Positions 7,618-15,362 of a stretch of DNA of 64,000 nucleotides are shown in pieces (position 1 is the stretch's first letter; each line of letters begins with the position of its first letter). Below the pieces are notes generated by a model that saw only the letters and a program-made list of their open reading frames with translations, had not been told where the DNA came from and ran no database searches. This DNA comes from Arthrobacter sp. NicSoilB8 (GTDB lineage: Bacteria; Actinomycetota; Actinomycetes; Actinomycetales; Micrococcaceae): positions 62,001-126,000 of the forward strand of contig NZ_AP024656.1 of the NCBI RefSeq assembly GCF_019977355.1, in the 5' to 3' direction. The position numbers and the translations under genes were made by a program.

Positions 7618-8858
7618 TGCATGAGACTCTTGAAGACTTTGAAGAAGATGCGGGCAGAATGCTCGACGAGCTCTACGCCATTGGTGCTCAGAGCGACGGT
7701 GGTACCTATCGATCCCTATACGATGCCTCCTGGGTGGAGGCACGGGAACTGATCAAGGGCTGGATGGCGGAACGCGGGCTGGAAGTACGGATAGACCCTG
7801 TTGGGAACATCATTGGTCGCCTGCAAGGAACGACCGATGCGCCAATCGTGGCTACTGGTTCGCACATGGACACGGTAAGGAACGGCGGCCGCCTGGACGG
7901 TGCCTACGGTGTTGTCGGCAGCATCCTCGCCGTCGGATCTCTGGGACGGAAGCTGGGTAAGCCCGCCCGTACGCTTGAAGTTATCGTGCTTTGTGAGGAA
8001 GAGGGAAGTCGATTCACCAATCATTACTGGGGCTCTCGCTCCATCGTTGGAGAGACGACTCTGCGCGAAGCCGAAGAGAGTCTCGACAAGACCGGCGTGT
8101 CCCTGGCCAGTGCCATGCAAGAACTAGGACTGGATCCGCGTGAGATCTCCTCGGCCAAGCGCAACGATATCGGCTACTTTGTCGAACTCCATGTCGAACA
8201 AGGCGGGATCCTAGAGAACGAGGGTCTTGACTTGGCGTTGGTAACTGCGATTACAGGAATTACGCGTTGGGACGTCACCGTGACGGGAGAGGCCAATCAC
8301 GCCGGCACAACTCCAATGAACCTTCGCCGAGACGCGCTGGCAGGCGTTGCACAGATGATTTCCGACGTCGAAAATGCGGCAAAAGAGGCTGGCCCGCCGG
8401 CCGTCGCGACGGTCGGCCGCCTATCTGTAACTCCCGACCAGATCAACGTTGTTCCAGGACAGGTCAGGTTCACGGTCGAGCTGCGGACTCCCGACCGGAT
8501 CCAGCAGCTGGCCACCCAGTCAGTCATTGAACGAAGTCTCGCCGCGACAGCGGCAAAGAGGGACCTCGGGATTGAGCTGAAACTTCAACACGATCATGAG
8601 CCTGTGCTGATGAATGTCGAAGTGATGGACGCTATCAAAGAAACGCTGAATGATGGCGGAGTTCCGTACCGGCCACTCTCCAGTGGAGCAGGGCACGATA
8701 CACAGTTGTTCTCACAGATAGCGAAAGTCGGAATGATCTTCACCTCCTCAAAGGGCGGCCTGAGTCACACTCCCTTGGAGGACACCGACCCAAGGGCACT
8801 GGGAGAAGGAGTATCGATCCTTGCCGGCACCCTCCTGCGGCTGGCCTACAAGTCCTAA
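7617..8858 (+). CDS. M20-family N-carbamoyl-amino acid / allantoate amidohydrolase
   Basis: The 413-residue zinc peptidase-like hydrolase removes the carbamoyl (or ureido) group from the hydantoinase product, giving a free amino acid, CO2 and ammonia. Metal and catalytic motifs of the HyuC/AllC group are visible: GSHMDTV near residue 82, GRLDGAYGV near 93, CEEEGSRF near 128, ELHVEQGGILE near 192, GEANHAGTTPM near 226, and SGAGHDTQ with the last metal His near 365. The start overlaps the hydantoinase stop; GTG at 7614 is an alternative. It is last in the coupled four-gene run 3754-8858. Allantoate or N-carbamoyl-L-amino acid are both credible substrates. Confidence 0.88.
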   Translation: MHETLEDFEEDAGRMLDELYAIGAQSDGGTYRSLYDASWVEARELIKGWMAERGLEVRIDPVGNIIGRLQGTTDAPIVATGSHMDTVRNGGRLDGAYGVVGSILAVGSLGRKLGKPARTLEVIVLCEEEGSRFTNHYWGSRSIVGETTLREAEESLDKTGVSLASAMQELGLDPREISSAKRNDIGYFVELHVEQGGILENEGLDLALVTAITGITRWDVTVTGEANHAGTTPMNLRRDALAGVAQMISDVENAAKEAGPPAVATVGRLSVTPDQINVVPGQVRFTVELRTPDRIQQLATQSVIERSLAATAAKRDLGIELKLQHDHEPVLMNVEVMDAIKETLNDGGVPYRPLSSGAGHDTQLFSQIAKVGMIFTSSKGGLSHTPLEDTDPRALGEGVSILAGTLLRLAYKS

Positions 8859-9020
8859 TCCATGATCGCGGCAGACATGCGCCGCGGTTAGTGCCTGATC
8901 CAGCCCTGGCTGGAGGGATTCCCGGCTGATCTGGCCAGTGAGTGGGAGGGAAGGCCTCACGTACTTCTACGCACAAGGCGACAGGTCCCTTTCCTCTCAC
9001 GCCGAAGCGTGGGAGGCCCC

Positions 9021-9110
9021 ATGAGTACGTCCGCCGAGTCCGCGTTCAAATCGTTTGAAGTTTTGCCAAGCAATCTCAGTGGCGGACGTATACCTCAGCC
9101 GCTCCTGTGA
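9021..9110 (+). CDS. Possible 29-residue leader peptide before the permease
   Basis: The 8859-9340 gap holds one short frame with a GGGAGG site four bases before its ATG: 29 residues opening MSTSAESAF. Inside it lie the arms of a perfect 10-bp inverted repeat (TACGTCCGCC 9026-9035 and GGCGGACGTA 9081-9090), so translation would pass through the stem. The rest of the gap shows nothing recognisable. It may be a leader peptide, or the stub of a lost gene. Confidence 0.3.
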   Translation: MSTSAESAFKSFEVLPSNLSGGRIPQPLL

Positions 9111-9340
9111 TATCACCGGTCAGCGGAGCACCCATAGGGTCGCCGGGTCCGCAAATGAGATGACGGCCCCGCCGTCATCCACAATCCGGGACCCGGCCTG
9201 CCCGCGAACGACGAGCCCGCCGTCTGGCCCCAGACGAAAATACGTTCAAAAAATCGCACGCGTAAGCGCCGCGCCCCAAAAAATCAGCAAGTCTGTGACA
9301 CCACAAGAGTCACCGCCACACGCATATTAAGGATGCAGTC

Positions 9341-10765
9341 ATGTCGCTTGGTTGGAAGATACATGGTGACGGCAAGTCACTCGGCCCGGAAGAGGTAGTG
9401 GCCCCCGACGAACGACTGTCCTGGCCCAGGACGATAGGCCTGGGTGTGCAGCACGTCGGTGCCATGTTCGGCCCCACTTTCATTCTTCCGCTGCTCATGG
9501 GGCTGGACGCGCGGCTAGCGATCATGATGAGTGGTGTCACGACCGTTATGTTCCTGCTCGTCGTAAAGGGTCGCGTGCCCAGCTACCTTGGCACCAGTGG
9601 TGCCTTTGTCGGCGCGGTACTCGTGGTGCGTTCCCAGCCCGGTGCAGATTCGGCCGAAGTCACCGGGGCCATCCTGGTCGCCGGTGTTGTGCTCGTCCTT
9701 CTGGGGGTCCTGATCCACTTTGCCGGATCCCGGGTGATCAACAAAGTCCTACCTCCTGTGGTGACCGGCTCAATCGTACTGATGATCGGATTCAATCTCG
9801 CGCCAGTGGTGGCCGACACCTATTGGCCGCAGGACCAGTGGGTTGCCCTGATCGTGATGCTCTTCACGATCTGCTGTGCGGTCGGGCTGCGTGGCTTCTT
9901 CGGCCGGATCTCGATCTTTCTCGGCCTGGTTTTTGGCTACTTCTTGTCCTGGGTGCTTGACGTGGCCGTGGGCCCGATCACCTCGTTGGACGCTGGCATA
10001 GGCCAGGTCACCACCCATTTACGGGTCAACTGGCAGCCGCTGCACGACGCCGATTGGATCGGGCTTCCTGCGCCCACGATGATGGGCGCAGACGGAACGG
10101 AGGCCGCCGGGTGGCACACTCCTAGCTTTTCCATCGCAGCGATCATGGTCATCTTGCCCGCCGTTATCGCCATTACGGCCGAGACGGTTGGCCATGTCAA
10201 GGCCATCGCGGAGACCACGGGCGAGGACCTGGACCCTATGATGGGCCGCTCAGTCATAGCCGTTGGCCTCGGCACGGTGGTCGCCAGTGCAGTGGGCGGC
10301 TCACCCGTCACCACCTACGGTGAAAATATCGGTGTCATGGCCGCCACCCGCGTCTTCTCCTCCGCCACCTACTACGTTGCCGCCGGCATAGCGGTCCTTT
10401 TTGGATTTTCCCCCAAGTTTGGCGCGCTGTTCGCGGCCATGCCTGGCGGTGTCCTCGCCGGCAGCACAGTCATCCTCTACGGCATGATCGGCCTACTTGG
10501 CGCCCAGATCTGGAAGGAAAGCGGCGTTGACTTCGGCAATCTGATCAATATGGTGCCGGTGTCAGCGGGCGTCATCATTGGAATCGGCAACACTAGCGTG
10601 AATTTCAGCGACTCATTCTCCCTGAGCGGAATATCACTCGGAACCATCGTGGTGATAGGCGGCTATCATCTGTGCCGAGTGATTGCTCCGGTACAGCTGT
10701 TGGCAAGTATCGACAAGCGGCAAGCTAAGGAGACCGCCCAGGGTTTGGTTGACTCTCCGAGGTAA
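9341..10765 (+). CDS. NCS2-family nucleobase:cation symporter (uracil/xanthine permease type)
   Basis: The 474-residue integral membrane protein imports purines, pyrimidines or related heterocycles with protons or sodium. The family layout is clear: GLGVQHVGAMFGPTFILPLLMG at the first helices, GTSGAFVG in TM3, GFNLAPVVA, the TAETVGHVKAIAETTGED loop with its substrate-contact Glu, and GGSPVTTYGENIG in TM10. It follows the hydrolase cluster in the same direction and is a likely importer of its substrate. The 3' half and about 150 bp beyond the stop are nearly identical to the inverted copy at 62707-64000, while the 5' half has diverged, suggesting gene conversion. AGGATG lies eight bases before the ATG. 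Confidence 0.93.
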   Translation: MSLGWKIHGDGKSLGPEEVVAPDERLSWPRTIGLGVQHVGAMFGPTFILPLLMGLDARLAIMMSGVTTVMFLLVVKGRVPSYLGTSGAFVGAVLVVRSQPGADSAEVTGAILVAGVVLVLLGVLIHFAGSRVINKVLPPVVTGSIVLMIGFNLAPVVADTYWPQDQWVALIVMLFTICCAVGLRGFFGRISIFLGLVFGYFLSWVLDVAVGPITSLDAGIGQVTTHLRVNWQPLHDADWIGLPAPTMMGADGTEAAGWHTPSFSIAAIMVILPAVIAITAETVGHVKAIAETTGEDLDPMMGRSVIAVGLGTVVASAVGGSPVTTYGENIGVMAATRVFSSATYYVAAGIAVLFGFSPKFGALFAAMPGGVLAGSTVILYGMIGLLGAQIWKESGVDFGNLINMVPVSAGVIIGIGNTSVNFSDSFSLSGISLGTIVVIGGYHLCRVIAPVQLLASIDKRQAKETAQGLVDSPR

Positions 10766-10920
10766 TGGGTTCCGGGCACGGGGCATCCAGGTCAAGGCCG
10801 CCTCGCCCCGTTTGCGAGAGCCAGTGCCGCGCACGGCGTAGGGTGGGGGAGGAGCCCGCCGCTAGACCGCCCGAAGGGTCCCGCGGAAGCTGCGGGCACC
10901 GGTCGACGCCCAGGTTGGCC
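10336..10920 (+). repeat. Inverted repeat copy 1: permease 3' end plus MarR tail
   Basis: From about 10336 (ATGGCCGCCACCCGCG) to about 10860 the sequence matches the reverse complement of 62600-63136 almost base for base. Similarity then decays through about 10920. Before 10336 the two permease genes differ at many sites. Confidence 0.8.
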
Positions 10921-10968
10921 TCACTCTGCACCTGTGCGCCCCAGAGCGGATGTCCGCAGCCAGAGTTC
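10830..10968 (-). pseudogene. Degenerate C-terminal tail of a MarR-family regulator
   Basis: On the minus strand a frame reads PLWGAQVQSEANLGVD, corresponding to the final helix of MarR proteins (PLWEGAQAQIKTQLGVD in the better copy at 62437-62610). The ending is altered and the upstream DNA-binding part is missing. It faces the permease tail to tail. It is a duplicate of the 62.5 kb remnant. Confidence 0.5.
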
Positions 10969-11008
10969 ACCGTCCCTGAAAGGGCCGTTCGAGCACCCGC
11001 CGGCGTCG

Positions 11009-11055
11009 CAAGGACTGAAGCCCGACACCCATGTCCTCCTCGCCCTGCATCCGCA
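11009..11055 (+). pseudogene. Fragment resembling the end of the CHC miniprotein gene
   Basis: The frame from 11009 reads QGLKPDTHVLLAL, close to LGLKHRTHDLLAV at the end of the 47-residue miniprotein at 12792-12935. Downstream, both loci also share CTTCTCACCCTGCTGA-like sequence. It suggests a decayed second copy. The match is short. Confidence 0.3.
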
Positions 11056-11148
11056 AAACCAGAAGGATCGCTGCAGCCGGTTTACGGACTGCTTCTCACC
11101 CTGCTGACCGTTGCCTAGACAACCGCTGACGCGACCAGCAGGTCCTCG

Positions 11149-12160
11149 ATGTCCCACGCTAACGCCAATGCCGTTTTGACGCCGCGCCAACGTTTATGGG
11201 TCGCGCGTCTGGTCATTGACCACGGATGGCCGGTGTCCCGTGTGGCCGAACAGTTCAATTGCGCCTGGCCCACGGCCAAACCTTGGGCGGAGCGATATGC
11301 CGCGATGGGCGAGGCGGGCATGACGGACAGGTTCTCGCGGCCGCACCGAGTGGCGAACCGCTCCCCGCAGCAACTCGTACGCAAGGTCGTGCACCTTCGG
11401 TGGAAGCAGCGTCTGGGACCAGTCGGGATCGGCGCGAAGCTGGCCATGCCGGCCTCAACGGTCCACGCGGTTCTGGTCCGCTGCCGGCTGAGCTGGCTCC
11501 CTTACTCGGACAAGCGCACCAGGGAAGTGATCCGCCGCTATTAGCACGAGACACCCAGGATCCATGATTCATGATTCATGTGAAAGAGCTCGGGAACATC
11601 CCGGACGGCGGCGGCTGGCGCTACGGCGGCAGGAAAAACGGCGGACGGAACAGGGCTGCGACCCCAGCAAAGCCGCGGAGCAAGAACCGGGAACCGCTGA
11701 TCGGGACCGCTTACGTGCACACCGTCATCGACGACCACTCCCGGGTGGCTTACGCCGAGATCCATGGCGATGAAAGTGCGGCCACGGCGGTAGCCGTGCC
11801 GAAAAGGGCTGCGTCTTGGTTCGCCGCCCGCGGTGTCACCGTCGAACGGGTCCTCTCCGACAACGGCGGCCTACAAATCCCATCTCTGGCGGGACACCTG
11901 CCTGGAGCTGAACAACAAGGCGAAGAAGACCCGCCCCTACCGGCCGCAGACCAATGGGAAAATCGAGCGGTTCCACTGCACCCTGGCCGACGGATGGGCA
12001 TTCCAACGCTTCTACGCCACAGAATCAGCCCGCAGAAACGCCCTCCCGGCCTGGCTCCACCACTGCAATCACCACAGGCCCCACACCGCAATCGGAGGCC
12101 GGACGCCCATCAGCCGCTTAACCAGCCTGCCCGGGCAGTACACCTCGCCCGGCTTAAATC
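11149..12160 (+). pseudogene. IS481-family transposase, frameshifted
   Basis: Three pieces in different frames add up to one transposase. The first is the N-terminal helix-turn-helix (NAVLTPRQRLWVARLVIDHGW, 11149-11544). The second is a middle piece with YVHTVIDDHSRVAYAE and VLSDNGG (from 11571). The third is the C-terminal catalytic end RPYRPQTNGKIERFH and NHHRPHTAIGGRTP (to about 12150). The DDE residues survive, but a stop at 11542-11544 and a shift near 11870 break the protein. Element ends were not identified. Confidence 0.85.
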
Positions 12161-12208
12161 GGGTCCCGCGGTCGGCCCGTACCGCGAACCCTGGCGGGCT
12201 CCTCATGC

Positions 12209-12739
12209 CTACCGCGTTCCTGCGGTCTGGGTGTTCGCCACTCGTCGGTGTCGTGCCACGGCGTCCGTGTTTCCGCACCGGGCACTGCAGTATCGCTGCC
12301 GGCCGGCCTTTGAATTGTCGACGAACGCCCGGTAGCAGCTCTCCCGGGCGCAAGTGCCGATCCGTTCGCCGCCGCTCCAGGCAATAAAGAGCGCCAGTCC
12401 ACAGGCAGTGACAGCCTTGACGCGGGAGAGAACGTCGTCGCCGTCAGGAAAAAGGTGGAGGTGGGGAGGGGAGCCGTCATGGGTCGTCAATGACAGTTTC
12501 CCAGCGGCACGCTCGAGGAGCGCATTGATTGAAAGGCATCTTGCTTCCACGCTTCGGGCGGCAAATACCGGCTTCAGTTCTGCTGCCCAGGCGTAAAGAC
12601 CCTGCTCTGCAGCGGTGTCCACCCCGGGTTCCGTAATGCTGACATCGCGCAGCAAAGCCTCCAGGTCCTGCCCGTCCGGCGCATTCACCAGGGCCGCTGC
12701 TAATTGGGCTCCTACCTGAGTCTCGTGACTGTATCCCAC
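12209..12739 (-). CDS. CGNR zinc-finger transcriptional regulator
   Basis: The 176-residue protein carries an N-terminal ABATE-like region (HETQVGAQLAAALVN, helices to about residue 110) and the C-terminal CGNR zinc finger: CARESCYRAFVD, then QRYCSARCGNTDAVARHRR, giving four Cys ligands and a basic tail. Such proteins are putative stress-linked transcription factors in actinobacteria. The start is placed at GTG 12739 because the family opens with this GYSHETQ-like strand; longer frames read into the divergent promoter. It diverges from the 47-residue gene at 12792 with a shared inverted repeat between them. Confidence 0.88.
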   Translation of the reverse strand: MGYSHETQVGAQLAAALVNAPDGQDLEALLRDVSITEPGVDTAAEQGLYAWAAELKPVFAARSVEARCLSINALLERAAGKLSLTTHDGSPPHLHLFPDGDDVLSRVKAVTACGLALFIAWSGGERIGTCARESCYRAFVDNSKAGRQRYCSARCGNTDAVARHRRVANTQTAGTR

Positions 12740-12747
12740 ACCGCCAG

Positions 12748-12778
12748 TGTAATGGTTGAACGGGAGCAATACATTACA
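12748..12778. promoter_or_regulatory. Inverted repeat between CGNR gene and miniprotein gene
   Basis: TGTAATG (12748-12754) and CATTACA (12772-12778) are perfect 7-bp arms 17 bases apart, centred in the 52-bp divergent region. Arms this far apart suit a dimeric regulator. Binding by the CGNR protein is inference. Confidence 0.5.
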
Positions 12779-12791
12779 GGATGCTGTACCT

Positions 12792-12935
12792 ATGCATGAA
12801 CATACCTGGCAAGTCCAATCCGAGCATTCCACGTCCTCCGGAACCGTAATCTACTCCCAGTGTCACTGCGGCGCTCACACGCTGGGACTGAAGCACCGCA
12901 CCCACGACCTCCTCGCCGTTGTCGTGAAAAAATGA
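12792..12935 (+). CDS. 47-residue Cys/His-rich miniprotein, unknown function
   Basis: The reading frame encodes 47 residues opening MHEHTWQVQSEH, with a central CHCGAH and several further His (LKHRTHD), ending LLAVVVKK. The two Cys and the His cluster could bind one metal ion. It is followed seven bases later by a strong hairpin terminator and sits divergent to the CGNR gene with a shared inverted repeat, which argues that it is a real gene. No good Shine-Dalgarno is visible; the mRNA may be leaderless or nearly so. I do not recognise the family. A short related fragment lies at 11009-11055. Confidence 0.6.
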   Translation: MHEHTWQVQSEHSTSSGTVIYSQCHCGAHTLGLKHRTHDLLAVVVKK

Positions 12936-12942
12936 CCGATGG

Positions 12943-12968
12943 GCAGCCATCCCTGGAGGGATGGCTGC
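12943..12968 (+). terminator. Rho-independent-type hairpin after the miniprotein
   Basis: GCAGCCATCCC / GGGATGGCTGC is a perfect 11-bp stem with a TGGA loop, followed within 20 bases by a T-rich stretch. It starts seven bases after the stop at 12935. The rest of the gap to 13267 shows no gene. Confidence 0.75.
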
Positions 12969-13267
12969 ATCCGATTCACTGTTTGTTTCTCACCCTGCTG
13001 AGGACATCTGGGACCTACGTTTGCCCCAGAACACAGGGCGACTCCGCCCTAATCGCATCAAGCATCAACTTTCGAAATCGCCAAGGTTCTACCGGCCAAC
13101 CCTCCTGCTCCGGTTCCCCGCCCTTCTGTGTTCGCCGCATCCACCTACCGCTGCACAGGACCTTCAGTGGGGCCAGTAATAAGCGTCCTGCCAAGGCCAG
13201 AAAATACTCGACAGCCAAGGCTTTGGCGACGAGGTCATCATCATGGGAGCCGGTTGCTGCCCTGAAG

Positions 13268-13282
13268 TTGCAGTTTTTGCAT
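13268..13282. promoter_or_regulatory. IclR operator, copy 1
   Basis: TTGCAGTTTTTGCAT contains the palindromic TGCA-n5-TGCA. It lies 28 bases before the point where the two IclR loci become identical and 43 bases before the start codon. The second IclR copy has TGCAATTTTTGCA at exactly the same distance although the intervening bases differ. Autoregulation is the likely role. Confidence 0.7.
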
Positions 13283-13309
13283 CATGCCGTTGCATAAAGT
13301 GTGTCTTCG

Positions 13310-14116
13310 ACCTAGCATCCGAGGATGGAGACGGAGCAGAAACAGAGCGGCGCGGCGAGAGTCATGGCAGTTCTTGAAGCGCTCAGCTCTGGCGATGCGG
13401 CTGAGTTCCCCGACGGAATGACCGTTTCCGATGTTTCGCGTGCGTTGGGCCGCGACAAATCCGTCGTATCCCGCCAGCTCAAGAGCCTGCTGGAAACCGG
13501 GCTGGTGGCCCGTGATCCAGAGGGCCGATATGAGCTGAGCTGGCGCTTGTTTGCGCTGGCTCTGCGGGCCGGTGATCAGCGCCTGACTAAGATGGCCGTG
13601 CCAATGATGTTCCGGCTTACTGCGGTGATTCGCGAACGCAGCTATCTGACAGTGTTCAGTGATGGCGAGGTCCTGACGGTACACACCGAAAGTTCCCACC
13701 GGTCCATCGAGGCAGTCGGATGGGCAGGGCGTACGGTACCCCTGAACCGAAGTTCAAGCGGGATGGCGCTGTTGATGGACTACGAGGATGATCAGATCCT
13801 CGAGATCGTCCGCAGAGGCCAAGACGGCCTCGGAACCCATGCAGCACGGGAGTATCTGGCTCACGTCCGGGAAGCCCGGGAAACTGGTTACACAGTAGCT
13901 AACCGGATTTTTGACCCCGAGCTCATCGGCGTCGGCGCACCAGTGCGTGACCATTCAGGACGCATTATAGCCGCCGTGAACATTTCTGGACCAGACACTC
14001 GAGTAGAACCTAACATCCTCGTCGTCGCGGGACAGATACTCTCTATGGTCCGAGCTGTTCAGCAGTCGCTCTCGCCAGGGACGCGTGTCTTCGGCTACCA
14101 CACAAGGACATGATCT
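13310..14116 (+). repeat. 807-bp inverted repeat, left copy (IclR gene)
   Basis: From ACCTAGCATCC to TGATCT the sequence equals the reverse complement of 56698-57504 at every position compared. Both flanks diverge sharply. It contains the whole IclR gene. Confidence 0.93.
13325..14113 (+). CDS. IclR-family transcriptional regulator (copy 1)
   Basis: The 262-residue protein has a winged helix at residues about 10-75 (TVSDVSRALGRDKSVVSRQLKSLLETG recognition region) and the IclR GAF-like effector domain at about 80-250 (TVHTESSHRSIEAVGWAG, PLNRSSSGMALL, GYTVANRIFDPELIGVGAPV, AVNISGPDTRVE). The start is the ATG at 13325; GAGG lies three bases upstream. It is identical at protein level to the copy at 56701-57489. 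The TGCAnTTTTTGCA motif before both copies and, in triplicate, before the hydrolase cluster suggests that it regulates itself and that cluster. The ligand is not deducible. Confidence 0.93.
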   Translation: METEQKQSGAARVMAVLEALSSGDAAEFPDGMTVSDVSRALGRDKSVVSRQLKSLLETGLVARDPEGRYELSWRLFALALRAGDQRLTKMAVPMMFRLTAVIRERSYLTVFSDGEVLTVHTESSHRSIEAVGWAGRTVPLNRSSSGMALLMDYEDDQILEIVRRGQDGLGTHAAREYLAHVREARETGYTVANRIFDPELIGVGAPVRDHSGRIIAAVNISGPDTRVEPNILVVAGQILSMVRAVQQSLSPGTRVFGYHTRT

Positions 14117-14460
14117 GGTCGGTACCTTCGCCGCCCCAGCCTTGCGAGGCCATTGATGGGCGATAGGCGACTGCGGGCCGACGCTTCCGCAACCAGAACG
14201 GAAACTTGAACTGGCCGGGGGTGCCGCCCCGCCTTCTGGGATCAGTCTCCCGATGGATGCGGATTTCCTTTCGCGTGGGCTGATGCGAGGAAGAAGCCTT
14301 CGCCGTCCGGTGGTCAGCTGCCCGCAATCGGAGCGAGATCGCCGATCTTTCCGGAGAAGGAACCACCGAGCCGCACGACCGAATCACTGCTCGGAACAGT
14401 GACGGATCTTCCGGGCAGCTTCTCGAGCGGGTACGGACGCCGTTCTGGGCCATCCATAGA
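14042..14460 (+). repeat. Diverged direct repeat, copy 1 (IclR tail and downstream DNA)
   Basis: From CTCTATGGTCCGAGCTGTTC the segment aligns with 15815-16240: the last 22 codons of IclR, then GGTCGG.ACCTTCGCCG, GCCTTGCGAGGC, TGATGCGAGGAAGAAGC and, near the end, GACGGATCTTCCGGGCA. Substitutions and small gaps are scattered throughout. The minus strand here keeps a decayed relative of the 16152-16403 gene (a frame with EKLPGRSVTV). Confidence 0.7.
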
Positions 14461-14546
14461 GCTGCCACTAGAGCAACTGGGCCCCGCGATCTGGCGGGTT
14501 GATGAGCCAGGACGTAGGCGCCCGAACAGGACGGCAATCGACGCGC

Positions 14547-15266
14547 TCATGCTATCGGGCTACTTCCGGGCAAGCACACGCCATCATCCGGAAGGCTCAT
14601 GCCGCCGGTTTCCATCGAGGCGAAGTCGACCGGTTGTGCAGCCGCCCAGGCCTGGTCCAAGGCAGCCACGAGAGCGTTGACGTCCCGAGCTCCATAAATC
14701 GCCAGATGCCCATCTATCAGCATGAAGGGGGTCCCGCTGGCACCGAGTTCCTGGGCCTCCCGCTGATCACGCTCGACACTGTGGCGGAACCGGCCGCTCC
14801 CGATAGTGTCGCGGGCGGCGACCGGATTGATCCCGATGTCGGATGCGAATGCAACGATGTCATCGATGCTCCACAGGTTGCGTCCGTCACCGAAGTGCTG
14901 ACGGAAGGCGGTGTGCCACGCTTCGCTGTGCTTGCCCTGCTCCGTCGCAAAGGCAAGCATCTCATGCAGCTGGCCGGTCGGTCCGAGGGTCCGATCGAGC
15001 GCGTTGTAAGGCTGCAGCCCATCACGCTCTGCCATGAGCTCGATCGGGCGCAGGACGCTTTCCGTGTCGGCGTCTGTCATGCCATGCATCTTCGATAGCT
15101 GTCGCTGGGTGATCCCCTCCACCGGAAGGTCGGAATGCAGTGGGAATGACCGGTGAACGACTTCGACCTGTTCGGAGTGCGCGAATCGTTCAACTGCCAA
15201 GGTCAAGCGATGCTCCATCAATCCACACCATGGGCAGATGATGTCTGACCAGAAATCAATTCTCAT
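14547..15266 (-). CDS. DsbA-family (FrnE-like) thiol oxidoreductase
   Basis: The 239-residue cytosolic thioredoxin-fold protein belongs to the FrnE/2-hydroxychromene-2-carboxylate isomerase-like DsbA branch. The N-terminus reads RIDFWSDIICPWCGLMEHRL with the CPWC redox motif at residues 10-13. The helical insertion includes AFATEQGKHSEAWHTAF, and the cis-Pro loop is SGTPFMLIDG near residue 180. No signal peptide is present. The ATG at 15266 follows GAGGAG. It diverges from an HxlR regulator, the common arrangement for redox- or electrophile-responsive control. Confidence 0.9.
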   Translation of the reverse strand: MRIDFWSDIICPWCGLMEHRLTLAVERFAHSEQVEVVHRSFPLHSDLPVEGITQRQLSKMHGMTDADTESVLRPIELMAERDGLQPYNALDRTLGPTGQLHEMLAFATEQGKHSEAWHTAFRQHFGDGRNLWSIDDIVAFASDIGINPVAARDTIGSGRFRHSVERDQREAQELGASGTPFMLIDGHLAIYGARDVNALVAALDQAWAAAQPVDFASMETGGMSLPDDGVCLPGSSPIA

Positions 15267-15285
15267 GAAGGCTCCTCGGGTACTA

Positions 15286-15345
15286 TTTGTTCGTAACAAC
15301 ATTATGTGTCAGTGTTGAGACCATACAAAAGGCACATCGATGTGC
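15286..15345. promoter_or_regulatory. Divergent dsbA/hxlR control region with two palindromes
   Basis: TTGTTCGTAACAA (15287-15299) and GCACATCGATGTGC (15332-15345) are both perfect palindromes in the 96-bp intergenic region. The same two elements recur at 36303-36364 before the isochorismatase gene with near-identical spacing (40 versus 41 bases between their left edges). HxlR binding is inference. Confidence 0.6.
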
Positions 15346-15362
15346 GTACGAAGGAGATGGCC

